A stretch of 64,000 nt of DNA from Stictocephala bisonia (taxonomy: Eukaryota; Arthropoda; Insecta; Hemiptera; Membracidae): NCBI GenBank assembly GCA_035578905.1, contig JAQJVL010000808.1:124001-188000 (forward strand), in the 5' to 3' direction. Below the pieces are notes generated by a model, which was not told the DNA's origin, did no database searches, and saw only the letters and a program-made list of their open reading frames with translations. Position numbers and translations under genes: made by a program. Below, piece after piece: positions 48,891 to 58,474 of this stretch. Every line of letters starts with the position of its first letter. Positions within the stretch are counted from its first letter, which is position 1.

Positions 48891-51800
48891 CTAATTCAGT
48901 TAGGCTTGTTAAACTACAAAGAGGTTAATAATAGTTTTAATAATAACTTTAAAAAAAACAATAAAAATATAAATGTAAACATGTTTGTAAAATAGTAAAA
49001 ATTATGACGCCATATGCTACTTGTGATAGTTTTTTGAATCAAATTAACTCTTCACACGCAGATTGAATTTACTAGACTTATTGTATTTGATTTTTATTTA
49101 AACATAAGATATTTTTTTATTCTAATATACAAGTAGTGTTAATGTTTTAAATCAAATATATTAAAACGTACTCAAGAGTTGTAAAATCAATTTTTTTCTA
49201 TAAAGAGTTAAAAAATTAGTTTTTCAATATTAACTATCAGCAAAAATTAATGAAATCAGAAACTTGGTTTGAATGAATAATCAAGACAAGAATCCACTCT
49301 TCAATGGCGAGGCATTTGGTCATCTTTAGATGCCGATGACGTAGCAACATTTTTGAAACTGTAAACTATATTTTTTGTATGAAAATATTTAATTGTAATC
49401 ATCTAATAAATATTAAATCATCTATGTCTGGTGTTTTCTATATCATTGTCGAAAGAATGATGCGAAATAGCTAAAACTGAATGATAAATTCTCTGTTGTT
49501 AGCGCATCTGTTTCAGTGGAGTACCCACCTTCTGCGCCCATCCCCTCCTGTCAAGACCATAGAGACTTGCTGCGTTATTAAAGCCAACTCATCTATTAGT
49601 CTAGTGAATCAGTTCCATGTTGGCCTCCCTGTGGTTATTATTGATTGCATTACCCAATAGTAGTGAGCACTTGTCAACATTCTGTCTTTTCATGCTGCAG
49701 TGCTTGTTTTTTGTTTTAGTCCTTTAGTGATGTGTCAAATGAGTAGAGTGATATTTTTACAAATTTTTTTAATTTATTTTTATTGAGATTATAAATAAAT
49801 ATTGTAATCTAAAATCAATAAGCAGTAACATTGACTGAGGCAAATAATTGCTGTGATTTAGTTACAAAAAGAAAAATAAAAAATATATTAGTTGATTTTC
49901 TTTTGAGGACTAGCTATCCTTGTCCAAAACTTTGACATGCAAGGTATTTGAAAAATCTCAGTCTTACAATAGGCACTTAACTATTTCTAATTATCAGTAT
50001 CATAACTGGATGTTTGGTAGCCTAGTGAGAGTTTATCAACATTATTTTGTTGGCTTACCGTTTGTGCCACTGTCCTTTATTCAAGCAACCCTTTCATTCC
50101 CAGTGTCTGTTTTTTTGGATGTCAGAAGTATTTCCTAATTTATTGGATATCTGAATTTTCGAACAGCAGTGGTCCTGATTTGTTCGACCATATCCTGCGT
50201 CCAAATTGTTGAACATTTAGAAACAAAATTATAAAAAATATATCACGTTATCAACTTGTAATATGTTCAGAAAGAACTGTTTTATCACACTAATGTTGAA
50301 ATAACTTTATAAAGTCAATAACAGCGTGCAAGCAACAACAATCATTAATTTAGGTGGCTGTGGCACAACGTAACTAGACAGATTTGTCAGCCAGCTGCTC
50401 TGGCTCACAGTGTTGTACGGTACGTGTTTATTTTAAATTGAATTTTTGTATATATGTTCAATTTTAAATTATGTTTCTAGGCATATAAATTTAAATGCCG
50501 TGGGATTTTTTTTCATGTATAGTTTTTGTAGGATAAATTGTATAAATTTTAAAAATTAGATTTTTTAAACTTCTTTCTTAAATTATTTCTCCCCCTGATG
50601 AGTAAGCATAGATTTTATTATTGGTGTGTTGATTAGGTTATTACAAGCACAATTAGAAAAATAATAAAAATTGGATCATAAATAAATTGTATATACATTT
50701 TTTACTAAAATGCTGCAAATTTTCTAATTTTGCCCTTGGATCCTGGGAGATACCCTATACCAAAGGCTGGGTTTCATGAGACATATCACTCATGAAATTA
50801 TTGGAAGCGGAAGGGTTTTAAAACCTCAGGATAATGATGGTTTCAAAATTATTTTAGTATAATTCATATGTATAATTATAATAAGAAATTGTTCAGTGAC
50901 AATGAGTGCAGAATACGGCAGTGGGTTACAGAGTTACCCGTTGTGGATCATGCATCATGACCAGACAGTTTGTGCATTTTTATCAACACAGATTTTTGGA
51001 AAACCCATTAATGAAAAAAGTTTCAAATAAAAGATAACATTTGTAAGCGCAAACTTATGTGACCTTAAAATACAAATTTCATTTTGGGACCAGACTTACT
51101 TTTTAATGTAATGATTTAGCTAGCTCAGTTGCAAACTGTAATGAATTAATACAGAACAAATTTAATTTTAATTTCAGCTGTAATTATCAATCAACATAGC
51201 ATACATGGGTAATCAATCAACTTTTACTCTGTTACATTTTAAAATTGCAACGTTCAATATAGTATATTAAATGTTAGTTTGATTGAAAAATGGGTACGGC
51301 AGATATCTGCAGTTTCCATTGGAGTGTGGCTTGGTGTTTCTATCTGTACCCAATATGGCAGTGGTGGTGACAGTCACAGCAATGTTAATTATTTGCGTAT
51401 GCCCTTCTATGTTTATTCTGTGTTCGTTGATGACCAACTTTCACTCAGCGGCAGTGAAGACAAGGCGAATACATAACAATTCGCCATTACCACTCAGCTA
51501 AAGTTTAGGATGTAATCCTATAGGATGATATATGTGTTAAAAGCTGAGAAAGGCCAAGGAATTATTGCAATGATTGATCAACCTGGAGTATAAACAGAAT
51601 TATACAGTTATTATTATAATTAAAAAAAAAACAGTGTCTGCAGAATTGCAATTGAAAACAAATGATTACTTAAAACAAAATATATTTAAAAAGTTGAAAA
51701 ATATGTAAAAATCTGAAATGTAATGTATATAATTACATCAATAACAATGAAGCTATAATCTACTTATTGTGAATATGAATGTAAGAAGAAAAGGAATTCA

Positions 51801-52966
51801 GTTTAAGAGTTTTATCGTAGCAGACCCAAAAAAATTTGTCTAAACCGACACCTATTGACAGCAAAGTCCAGTCCATCAGATAAAGAGTTGTACAATGAGA
51901 TAGTAGCAATGAAATGTGAGTTGGAATGTGGTACCGTTCTTGTGAAGGGCGGGACAAGTGGCCTTCTGATCTGGGCCCTATACACAGGCTCAACGTGACC
52001 GAGTAATCCAAATCACCCATCACTATATCTCAGAGGAAACAAAATCTTACCACCTTTCTTCTAACAACAATTGAAAGAATTTTAAACATATCTAACATAT
52101 GTGTATATACTATTGTCCAAATTGGATAGTAGACCAAAGCTCTTTCTAGTACGGCAAACAACATTTCTGGACCTTTTTCAGCATATTAATAGAGCGGTAT
52201 TGTACGACGGAGGCCAAATAGATAACCCAAATTCCAATTTAGAGGTGTACTAATGTCATATACAACAGTTTCAACGTTTTTACTTCCGTTAACAGCTTAG
52301 AAAGTCTGCAAATGAACCCCAAAAATAGAATAAGCTCTCTTGACAGTCATTTTGATATGTAAGTTAAAGAATAAATCGCTGCACATCATCACACACTGAA
52401 GGGTCATGTATTTGCTGTTTCAATCTATAACAAAACTAAATGCACATTTTAACTTTTAACTGATTTTTGTGTAGTTATTATCTTAAAAAAAAAAACAAAA
52501 AAACAATAATAATAATAATAATAGTGATGTGTTTTAACCACTACAGTTTGTTTGCAAAAATGTGTGCCATAATGTCTGCTATGGTAATAATTTTTATTTA
52601 TTTATTTATTCTTAAAACAACGATCATCAAAATATGGGTGAAAATGGATAACTAATGATTGTGATGAGCGTAGATGAACGAATGTAGTAATTTTTACAAA
52701 CTAATGCCAACCATAACTTAGAAAGTGTCATAATTAATAGTCCAATGACAAATGTAATTCAGAAAAAGTATATTGTCTAATTTTGTATATGAAATCGAAA
52801 TTTCCTGTGTCAAATGTTATTTCTTTTGTTCATCATTATGCTTGTATAATTAGTGTTAAAATATTTTCATATTATGTTTCAGTTATCTGACATTTCATAT
52901 CCAAATTTTGGAAAAAAATGGGTAAATCTCAGAAAGTGTTTTTCTGCATTCTACAAATGTGAAAGG
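34961..52966 (+). CDS. ERI1: ERI1-like 3'-5' exoribonuclease (five exons, 3' end not in window)
   Basis: ERI1 (3'hExo) trims 3' ends of histone mRNA, small RNA duplexes and 5.8S rRNA in animals. Five exons join with correct phases into 230 codons. Residues about 29-68 match a SAP domain (RWIDSLDKQSLIKHLKRYN and a following basic helix). The DEDDh nuclease begins with VVLDFEATC (Asp92 and Glu94) and continues through HEIIEFPAVLVNT, FCKNLTGISQ and TDGPWDMGRF (Asp192, exactly 100 residues after Asp92, the same spacing as in human ERI1). The exon V part ends at FYKCER. The final His and Asp of the DEDDh site and the C-terminus, about 85 residues in human, are missing and were not found to the right, so the gene probably continues beyond the window. 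The N-terminus is shorter than in human ERI1. Introns are 3.5, 5.8, 2.0 and 6.1 kb and full of transposons. Confidence 0.9.
35900..37260 (-). pseudogene. Helitron Rep remnant in ERI1 intron 1, antisense
   Basis: Read on the - strand from about 37260 the order is that of a Helitron Rep/helicase N-terminal half. A Cys-rich block (CMHCSALHFRQETINYHL, then CC) comes first, then NSVLAFASFSA-like and YYFKIQGRIY, then at 36492-36256 the block RDNQSQLHIKHYRGLQDF with KFGKPKFFL. The HUH-type motif LHCHMLLIL lies at about 36120, and the block FPRLHEVVVCNMIYRPFG follows with TKYPNSPC. Frameshifts and stops split it, the helicase half is absent, and it is dead. Rep makes the single-strand nick during rolling-circle transposition. 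Confidence 0.85.
37261..38436. other. Rest of ERI1 intron 1
   Basis: AT-rich intron. The stretch at about 37615-37790, with TACAAAATTTCAACTCTAGC and a TCAGTCAGTCAAGG motif, is reminiscent of conserved 3' ends of RTE-type retroelements, but no tail or second copy proves it. Confidence 0.4.
38437..38741 (+). CDS. ERI1: ERI1 exon 2 (SAP domain and start of nuclease)
   Basis: Preceded by a pyrimidine-rich TTTTTTAG acceptor and followed by GTAAGT at 38742. The exon encodes the SAP domain and the first DEDDh motif DFEATC, ending two bases into a Pro codon (CC). The third base comes from exon 3 (A), which restores NPPDYPHEIIEF. Confidence 0.92.
38930..39180 (+). repeat. Interspersed repeat, copy in ERI1 intron 2
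   Basis: Starting ACTAGGGGACACTCCTGCA and containing GTGCCAACCCCATCACTC, this matches the reverse complement of about 45390-45690 in the next intron over some 250 bp, including TTTAAAGTATCTCAC and TTGTTTAACAGCTGAA blocks. The repeat family is unknown. Confidence 0.7.
39530..40195. mobile_element. TTAA-flanked element, piggyBac-like MITE
   Basis: TTAA at 39526-39529 and 40196-40199 flanks an element that begins CCCTTAAAGCGC and ends, inverted, CCCTTACCCAGCGGC. TTAA targets and CCCTT ends are the hallmark of piggyBac-type elements. The inside is non-coding; one GC-rich stretch (39875-39975) has a - strand frame without similarity. Confidence 0.75.
40400..41633 (+). pseudogene. LINE 3' half in ERI1 intron 2
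   Basis: Coding begins at about 40425 with KIDYGVPQGSILGPLLF, then at 40485 an open frame of 256 codons with MVLYADDANIVF (intact YADD), FLGLVIDKNLSWNDH, YGISIYGG and MQKKAIRIMLGL. A frameshift or stop at 41255 precedes the last C-terminal block. The 3' UTR holds a TATATG-rich simple repeat (41385-41440) and ends in a TTTGAC repeat at about 41617-41633. The 5' truncated copy has the same orientation as ERI1. The reverse transcriptase palm is incomplete, so it cannot act alone. Confidence 0.85.
41634..42449. other. Intron sequence, nothing recognised
   Basis: AT-rich. The frame at 41690 has no recognised similarity. Confidence 0.4.
42450..42584 (-). mobile_element. tRNA-derived SINE
   Basis: On the - strand it starts GCCGGCGTGGTTGCTCAGTG (A box region TGGTTGCTCAGTGGCTAAGGC-like) and contains the B-box AAGTTTGAATCCCC about 45 bases later, the spacing of a tRNA. 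The head is the best tRNA match in the window. It lies in ERI1 intron 2. Because the T-loop consensus is altered and the body continues with unrelated sequence, a SINE is favoured over a tRNA gene. Confidence 0.75.
42585..44538. other. Rest of ERI1 intron 2, with a possible retroelement 3' end
   Basis: At about 43600-43830 a stretch with AATTTCAGCTGAATGGGTCC, then AGTAGTATTTGCATGATAAG and ACACACACAGACAGACACC resembles the conserved 3' ends of RTE-like LINEs or their SINEs. The rest is AT-rich with no feature. Confidence 0.4.
44539..44677 (+). CDS. ERI1: ERI1 exon 3
   Basis: The acceptor is TTGTTTCAG and the donor GTAAGC. The exon encodes HEIIEFPAVLVNTEKM, then a helix and FCKNLTGISQ, strongly matching the ERI1 nuclease core. 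139 bp, entering in phase 2 and leaving in phase 0. Confidence 0.93.
44789..45994. mobile_element. TTAA-flanked element in ERI1 intron 3
   Basis: TTAA at 44785-44788 and 45995-45998. The left end CACTTTGGCTGTGAATCCTG and the inverted right end CACTTGGAGTGCTAGTCCTA share a similar pattern, extending to a TACGG block. A second repeat (45390-45690) is nested in it. The ends are less alike than in the other two TTAA elements, so it is older or only a distant relative. Confidence 0.6.
45390..45690 (-). repeat. Interspersed repeat, second copy (inverted)
   Basis: Reverse complement of the family at 38930-39180. GGGTTGGCACA, TTTTGAC-type and CAGCTGTTAAACAAA blocks appear in mirrored order. It lies within the TTAA-flanked element. 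Confidence 0.7.
46060..46305 (+). mobile_element. Penelope-like element 3' fragment
   Basis: The segment from AGTGGTATTGAACA to ATACTAATTT, including TTTGTGTATGTTACTACTAC and TAGTGTTAGTGAAC, corresponds to the reverse complement of about 59937-60080, the sequence downstream of the endonuclease in the Penelope-like element at the right of the window. It is a second, shorter copy of the family in the opposite orientation. The 77-codon - strand frame here is a shadow. Confidence 0.75.
46355..46432 (-). mobile_element. tRNA-derived SINE remnant
   Basis: On the - strand the order GGTGCCAGCAAGGCAATTTA, GTGGCTATAGCAC, then GGACTGCTGAGTCCAAG and CCAAGGTTC follows the same tRNA-like head as the SINE at 42450-42584, with more changes. 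Shorter and older. Confidence 0.55.
46670..46819 (+). CDS. ERI1: ERI1 exon 4
   Basis: The acceptor is TACTTTCAG and the donor GTGAGT. The exon encodes EQVDKAPEFPEVLKQFESWL, a Lys-rich loop and MVTDGPWDMGRF, where the W-D-M aspartate is a catalytic residue. 150 bp, phase 0 on both sides. Confidence 0.93.
46820..51750. other. Most of ERI1 intron 4
   Basis: AT-rich intron with no coding similarity. A 27-base poly(A) lies at 48864-48890, probably a retroposon tail, but its body is not recognised. The short frames at 48185, 49920 and 51279 have no features that suggest genes. Confidence 0.45.
51755..52350 (-). pseudogene. Possible LINE C-terminal remnant, - strand
   Basis: On the - strand, in shifting frames, the order LERALVYYPIWTIVYT, then IATISLYNSLSDGLDF with FRQIFLGLLR resembles the end of a non-LTR ORF2 (the segment that ends with a short hydrophobic helix). 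There is no catalytic motif. Low confidence. Confidence 0.4.
52883..52966 (+). CDS. ERI1: ERI1 exon 5 (last one in window)
   Basis: The acceptor is ATGTTTCAG and the donor GTAAGT. The exon encodes LSDISYPNFGKKWVNLRKCF and SAFYKCER, matching the ERI1 segment around KWINIRK. 84 bp, phase 0 on both sides. The following exon with the H-x-G-L-D-D motif was looked for to 64000 and not seen. Confidence 0.92.
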
Positions 52967-53592
52967 GTAAGTACTTTATGATAACAAAGGTTTTTGGTGA
53001 TAATAATGTTCCGTGGATTAAAAAAAGGCTTGTCATTCATCAATAATCTGCCATCACTCATTTAGTTCAGCTGTGCTCCATATCTACTTCACATTTAATC
53101 ATTTTATCCTTATATATAGGAACCGTTAAGTTTTCTTCTCTCCTCGCACTACTACATCCTTCAAAATTTCATGCAAGCCTTTTCATATATGCCCAAATGA
53201 TATATTTTCTCATTTAAAATCTCACCCATTAATCATATTTCTGTAACTGCCACTCCTTGATATGTGCATGTGCAGATTTATTCACATAGCCAAGATAGTA
53301 TCACCATGTAACTAGGGGTCTCTTAGGTTTTTACATTACATTGCTTGAGCTGTGTTTGGTTTTAGACATTTAACAGATTGTAAGAGCTTCCCACCTTATG
53401 ATCATTTCAGTGTCATGAGAGCAGCAGCTGTCATCAGATAAATGAACTGATGTGCTCCCATTCATCACCTAGTACGTTCTCACTCATTGTTATTTTGCTT
53501 TGGTGTTTATAACCATTTAAAACTAATAATTTCATGTTTATTTTTAATGAGTTGAATAACATTTCTCATAAATGTAGTACAATATGTATATA

Positions 53593-54970
53593 CAGGGTGT
53601 TTCAGACCGTTCGGCCGTGATCTCCTGTAGCTGAACCGTTTGACATAGAACTGTACACCTCATAAATCTCATATAGCAAATGTCCCAAAATTGTTTTTGT
53701 CACATTTAAAATACAAGGTATGTCAGAAAAAAAGTGTCCAGGTTCGAATCTCGAAAATTTCAAATAGCAATATAAGTCGTGTTACACCTCTTTTTAAAGA
53801 CCTTTAAAGCCTCATCGTTGTGATGTAAACATTTGCTAATTATTCTTACTCCTAGGGGAGCTCCTAGGGGGTAGCTCAAAATGCAAACAAATTTTGGTTT
53901 TTAAGTTGATGTTATTTTAATTCTTCTGTATCATATAAGTATGTACTCCCCCCCCCCCCATAGAACCAATGACATGTCGTTTCAAATAACAATAAGATGA
54001 GTTACTGACCACTCCATCTTCAAAATTTAAAAAATTGTTAATATTTTGAGAAATAAAAATAGATCTTTGTAATTTTTTTTAAACAGGACCCTATTCTAAG
54101 TAGCATATAAATTTAAGGTCCTTTAAAAATTAATAAGGATATAGTTTTGCAATATCCTTATTAATTTTTAAATTGTGGTTAGGTACTATGAAAATGGGGT
54201 TAGGATTTTTTAACATCTAACTATGCTGCATATTAATTTTAAGGTCTCTAAAAGTAAAACTTTTTTGCTTTTAAAGTTTTGCAATTATTTATTATGGTTT
54301 TTAAATAGCAGAGTAGAAACTAAGGAAATGTTAAAATTGTTTTAAATTCTAGGGACATTTAATTTGATAATGCAGCATGGACATAGTTTGATGTTAACAA
54401 ATTTGTTACCTAACCCCATTTTCATTGTAAAAAATGGTTTTTTATCCGCAGTTAAAAAAAAACCAAAAGAAATATTGCAAATCTTTAAACACTAAAAGTG
54501 TTTGGTTTTTTAAGGCCTTTAGGTGTGCTACCAAGAATCCTATAAAAAAATACAGCTATTTTTATTTTTCATAATCGTAACAATTTTTAAATTTTGAAAA
54601 TGAAGAGATTAGAGCCCAATCTAATTGTTATTTGAAAGGTCATGTCATTTTGGTAGTGTTGGAAAAAATCCATCCTGGTGATGTTCAGAAGAGTTAAAAT
54701 AACATCAACTTTAAAAGCCAAAATTATTTTGTTATCAAAATGATGAGGATTTAAAATCCTTTAAAATGATGTATAAGACAAGACCTATGTTACTATTTGA
54801 AATTTTCAAGATTCAAACCTGTGAACCTCATTTTTGGGCACACCTTGTATGACCTTGACAAAAAAAATGTTGAACATTTGGTACATGAGATTTACTAGGT
54901 TTACAGTTTAATGCATCTCTATGAAAAACGGTTTAACCACAGGAGATTGCAGTCGGGTGGTGTGAAACCT
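53593..54970. mobile_element. 1.38-kb foldback transposon
   Basis: The left end CAGGGTGTTTCAGACC and the inverted right end AGGTTTCACACCACCCGA are followed by matching blocks over about 200 bp (ATCTCCTGT, AAACCGTTT, AAATCTCAT, ACAAGGT, TTTGAAATTTTC-like). Inner blocks also mirror each other (AGTTGATGTTATTTTA at about 53904 against TAAAATAACATCAACT near 54697), so most of the element is one long inverted repeat. An 18-bp perfect stem lies inside (54126-54170). It is flanked by TA. No coding frame. It lies in the intron after ERI1 exon 5. Confidence 0.8.
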
Positions 54971-55258
54971 TATTTCAAACTACTATGAAATGACTGTAAA
55001 AGAAAAACCATTTTGTATTAGACACGTTACTTTATTTTTGTTTTGTGTTGTATATAAAAGGAATCATCAAACACAAACACTCTTTTGTTGGTTATGATTC
55101 CTGAAATGTTCTTGCACTTGATGTTTCTTGCATCATTAATGTTTCTTCTCTAGTATTACAGTTATTTAACATGTGGAGACACTAAGGAATGTGTTGTTTC
55201 TACATGGTAAAATAAATATATGATAAGTCAATAGTAGTAAATAATTGATCATCTCACC

Positions 55259-55310
55259 CTGAAGATGGCCTACTGCGATGTTGCCTAAATGCCAGCGGTG
55301 ATTATCAATT
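55259..55310 (+). other. Degenerate hammerhead-like core
   Basis: CTGAAGA (55259-55265), one base, then GGC, a loop, GCC and TAAA. This resembles the layout of the motif in the hairpin elements, but the GAAA is changed and no short palindrome follows at the right place. CACC before it and GGTG after it could pair. Confidence 0.3.
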
Positions 55311-55636
55311 GACGGAATATTAAGGTCTTAATGTATGAGGAATCAATATTAATATTGATATGTCACTACATGTAACATAATCATAACTAGTGTCCCTCGT
55401 TTCATAGCAATCATAATTATTTTAATTACTACCCAGAAACCTAGTGTAATTCAATGCTTTGGAAAAGCCCAAAGTGATAAGTTGGGATAAGCATTCCAAT
55501 TTATAGGAAAATGAAACTCTATGGATCTTGAAGCCCTTAATTAGCCTCTTAAATAGCATAAAGGCAAGCAGAGGCTATTTAAGAGCCATAGAAAACAATA
55601 ACCATAGATTTCTCTTATGTCATTTTTTACAACTGA

Positions 55637-55736
55637 AGTTAACTTTGTTTTTAAAATTTGTTAATAATGGAGTATCAGATGAGGGATCCCTCATCTGATA
55701 CTCCATCATTAACAAATTTCAAAAACAAAGTTGACT
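55637..55736. repeat. 100-bp palindrome without a loop
   Basis: Two 50-base arms meet at 55686/55687 in GAGGGATCCCTC with no spacer and differ at about three positions. The innermost 36 bases are a perfect palindrome. The outer part pairs ACTTTGTTTTTAAAATTTG with its complement. Confidence 0.95.
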
Positions 55737-57114
55737 CACGGTATGGACCCGTAACGAGATAAAAAATCAAGTCCTTAGAAAGATTAAAAACTAAATTAGC
55801 TAAAGTTTCTAATCATGAAGTTAACTAATAAACTTATTTTACTGTAACAATATTTCTGGAGATTGAGAATTCTTTTTGTGTAGGTAGGAACAAACAATAA
55901 AAAATTTGTTATTTTAATATACTCAACTTTGTAAAAAATACCATGTGTAAATAATTTACTACGAATAATTCACTAAACTGTAGACTATATAAATCAACTC
56001 TTCTGAATTTGCAAAGTCAAGTGTTTTAAGTTATGTAGATCATTTTACATTTCAGATTTCCCGTTAAAAGAAACTTAAGGTAAGACTTTTAGTTATGATC
56101 TTAAGATTTCAAGAAATACATTTTACAGAACGGAAATAAAGTAGGAAATTTGCAGTAGCTATAAAGTTGATATAAATATAGTCGTTGATTTTCACGAGAT
56201 GCCTTATTCCCTCCCTTTAAATATTTGTTTGTCAACTTAGTATATCGGATAATGTGCAGAATTACAAATTAGTCCAGGCAGCATGTGTATAATCTAATTT
56301 GAGTTTTGGACATTTTGAGAGACGGATAGATATTTCCTTAAAAATATCTCTAAGCTTGCCAAATTACCGGTTTCAAACATTTTGATGCCATTTGGAAGCT
56401 TGAGTGTTGTAGTGTACATAAAAAAATCAAAATTTCAGTTGGATGATTTTTCTGGAAGTTAAAACATTAAAGAAATATATTAGTGATAGGTCGGTTTCCA
56501 TTTTTCAGTTCCGGTTTGGTTCTTTACTGAAATCGGTTCTCGGTTCTTAGTACTTTTTGAGGAAGTCTCAGAAAATTTTTCTAATACCTTTATGCCAGTG
56601 AATCAACAAATTATGTGGAATCAGTCAGTAAAAACAGTGCATAGTATTTTGGCGATTTCTCCAATATGAAGTATAATACACTTTAAAAATCTATAAAATG
56701 ACATACAATATTTCCAATAACTAGAGAATTGGTAACATTTTATTTTTTCTCAGGGTATGATTGTTTACACTGTTTGCACAAAAAAGTATTTGCTTTAAAT
56801 TAAAAAAAATATACAATTTAGTTAAATAGAACATAATGCTCAAATTATTATGCAATTGAAATTTACCTTGAGGAAATTACAAAAGTTATAAGCCTAGAGA
56901 AAATTGAAAAATTACCTGCCATTTTAGGTCTGGTTTAGTAGTAAAATTTATTCAAAAACAAATCACAACAATCAATTGAAATTACCACAACTAAATTTAA
57001 GAGGTTGTTGTAAATTATAGTATGTCAAAAATAAAAACCAAAAACAAATGATAATATAATAAATTCAAACAAATTAGTTTTATTAATTATTGAAAAAAAA
57101 ATTATTTTTATTAA

Positions 57115-57749
57115 CCCTTCGTACGCGACCTTAAAATTGATGAATTCTACTATAATGCTTATATAGTTGAAAAAAAAATATTTTTAATTTTCCAGAGTTA
57201 ATTTTATTTATGTGCTCCATAAACATAGGTATTCAAAAAAAAAACACACACACACAGTTAAAAAGATGTATTTACATTTGATTTTCAGCATAGATGAAAA
57301 ATATAAATTTTTGAAAATTTTGGCCTAAATATAATTTTTATTTAGTCATACAACATTTTTATTTAGTCATACAAGTCTCATTAAAACTAATAATACACGT
57401 CGTAACTAATAATACTCATAATAACGTACATGTCAATACGTCTACAATGTTGTAACCTCGCGTTGTTTACATGGCGCGAAAATATACGCTTACAGCGCAG
57501 GGCTGACACATGGGATGCGCACGCAACAGGAAATTCAGTCTGTCAACACACGTGATGCGTCATCTGACAGCTGATATCAATCCCACTGCCTTCTGTCTAG
57601 CTCAAACGCACAAAATAAACAATCTCACGAATTCTAGTGGCATCAATATGTACTAGATGATTTTAAACAATCGAATTCGATATATTCCGCTTATCGCGTT
57701 TACGGCTACAAATACCTAGCGATATATTTCGCTTACCACGTACGAAGGG
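57115..57749. mobile_element. TTAA-flanked piggyBac-like MITE nested in the hAT-like element
   Basis: TTAA at 57111-57114 and 57750-57753. Ends CCCTTCGTACGCGAC and, inverted, CCCTTCGTACGTGGTAAGCG. 635 bp, non-coding, with a CG-richer right half than the surroundings. Well preserved ends suggest a fairly recent insertion. Confidence 0.85.
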
Positions 57750-58474
57750 TTAACTATTGGTTCTTTTCTCAATTGGTGATAATACTGAATTAAGAAAATA
57801 TAAATGCTACTCACATTCATAAAAAACTATATAGCCAATAAAACCATACATGTTTTTAGAAATTACAGAATACATTTTGTTTTAATAAACAAATTTAAGA
57901 AATAATAAACTATTTTGGGTCAGTAAATTAAAAACATTAATCCAATTTAAAACTTTGTAAAAAGATAAAAAATAATAAAAATAAAATTTAACTATTTTAA
58001 AGTAAAAATGCTGAAGATTAGTTTTGTTTAGTTTTGATACAATATCAATCTTAAACATTTATTTTTCAATCCAATTCCCTAGGTTTTGTATGCATTTTCA
58101 TTACAAGTCTAAATAAATAAACTCTAATATCTTAAGTTCACCATAAAAACCTTTTATTTAAAAAAAAAACACAATAAAACTAGAAGCATATTTAATTTCT
58201 GAATGTTAGATGAGTTGTTAACAGAATGGCTTGTTTCCACAAGTGTTTTTTATCAGGCAGGAAGTTATAAGAAAGGGTCACAATATAGTAAATAAGGGTG
58301 GAGCTCAGGTACAAAGGATGACTGGACTCTGGACTCTTGAACAAAAACTGAATGGCTTTAATTCACTGCCTTTATGTGCTTGTGAATTCCTACTCATTAA
58401 TGTTATCTCTCTCTCTTTTCACATGCTGATAAGAAAGAGCCTAGACTATGGGCGAATATTTTCTGACTGAGATA

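Noticed and set aside
58231..58470. 79-codon ORF as a hAT transposase piece
   Set aside because: It shows no transposase motif, and it lies between two nested insertions. It is probably chance.
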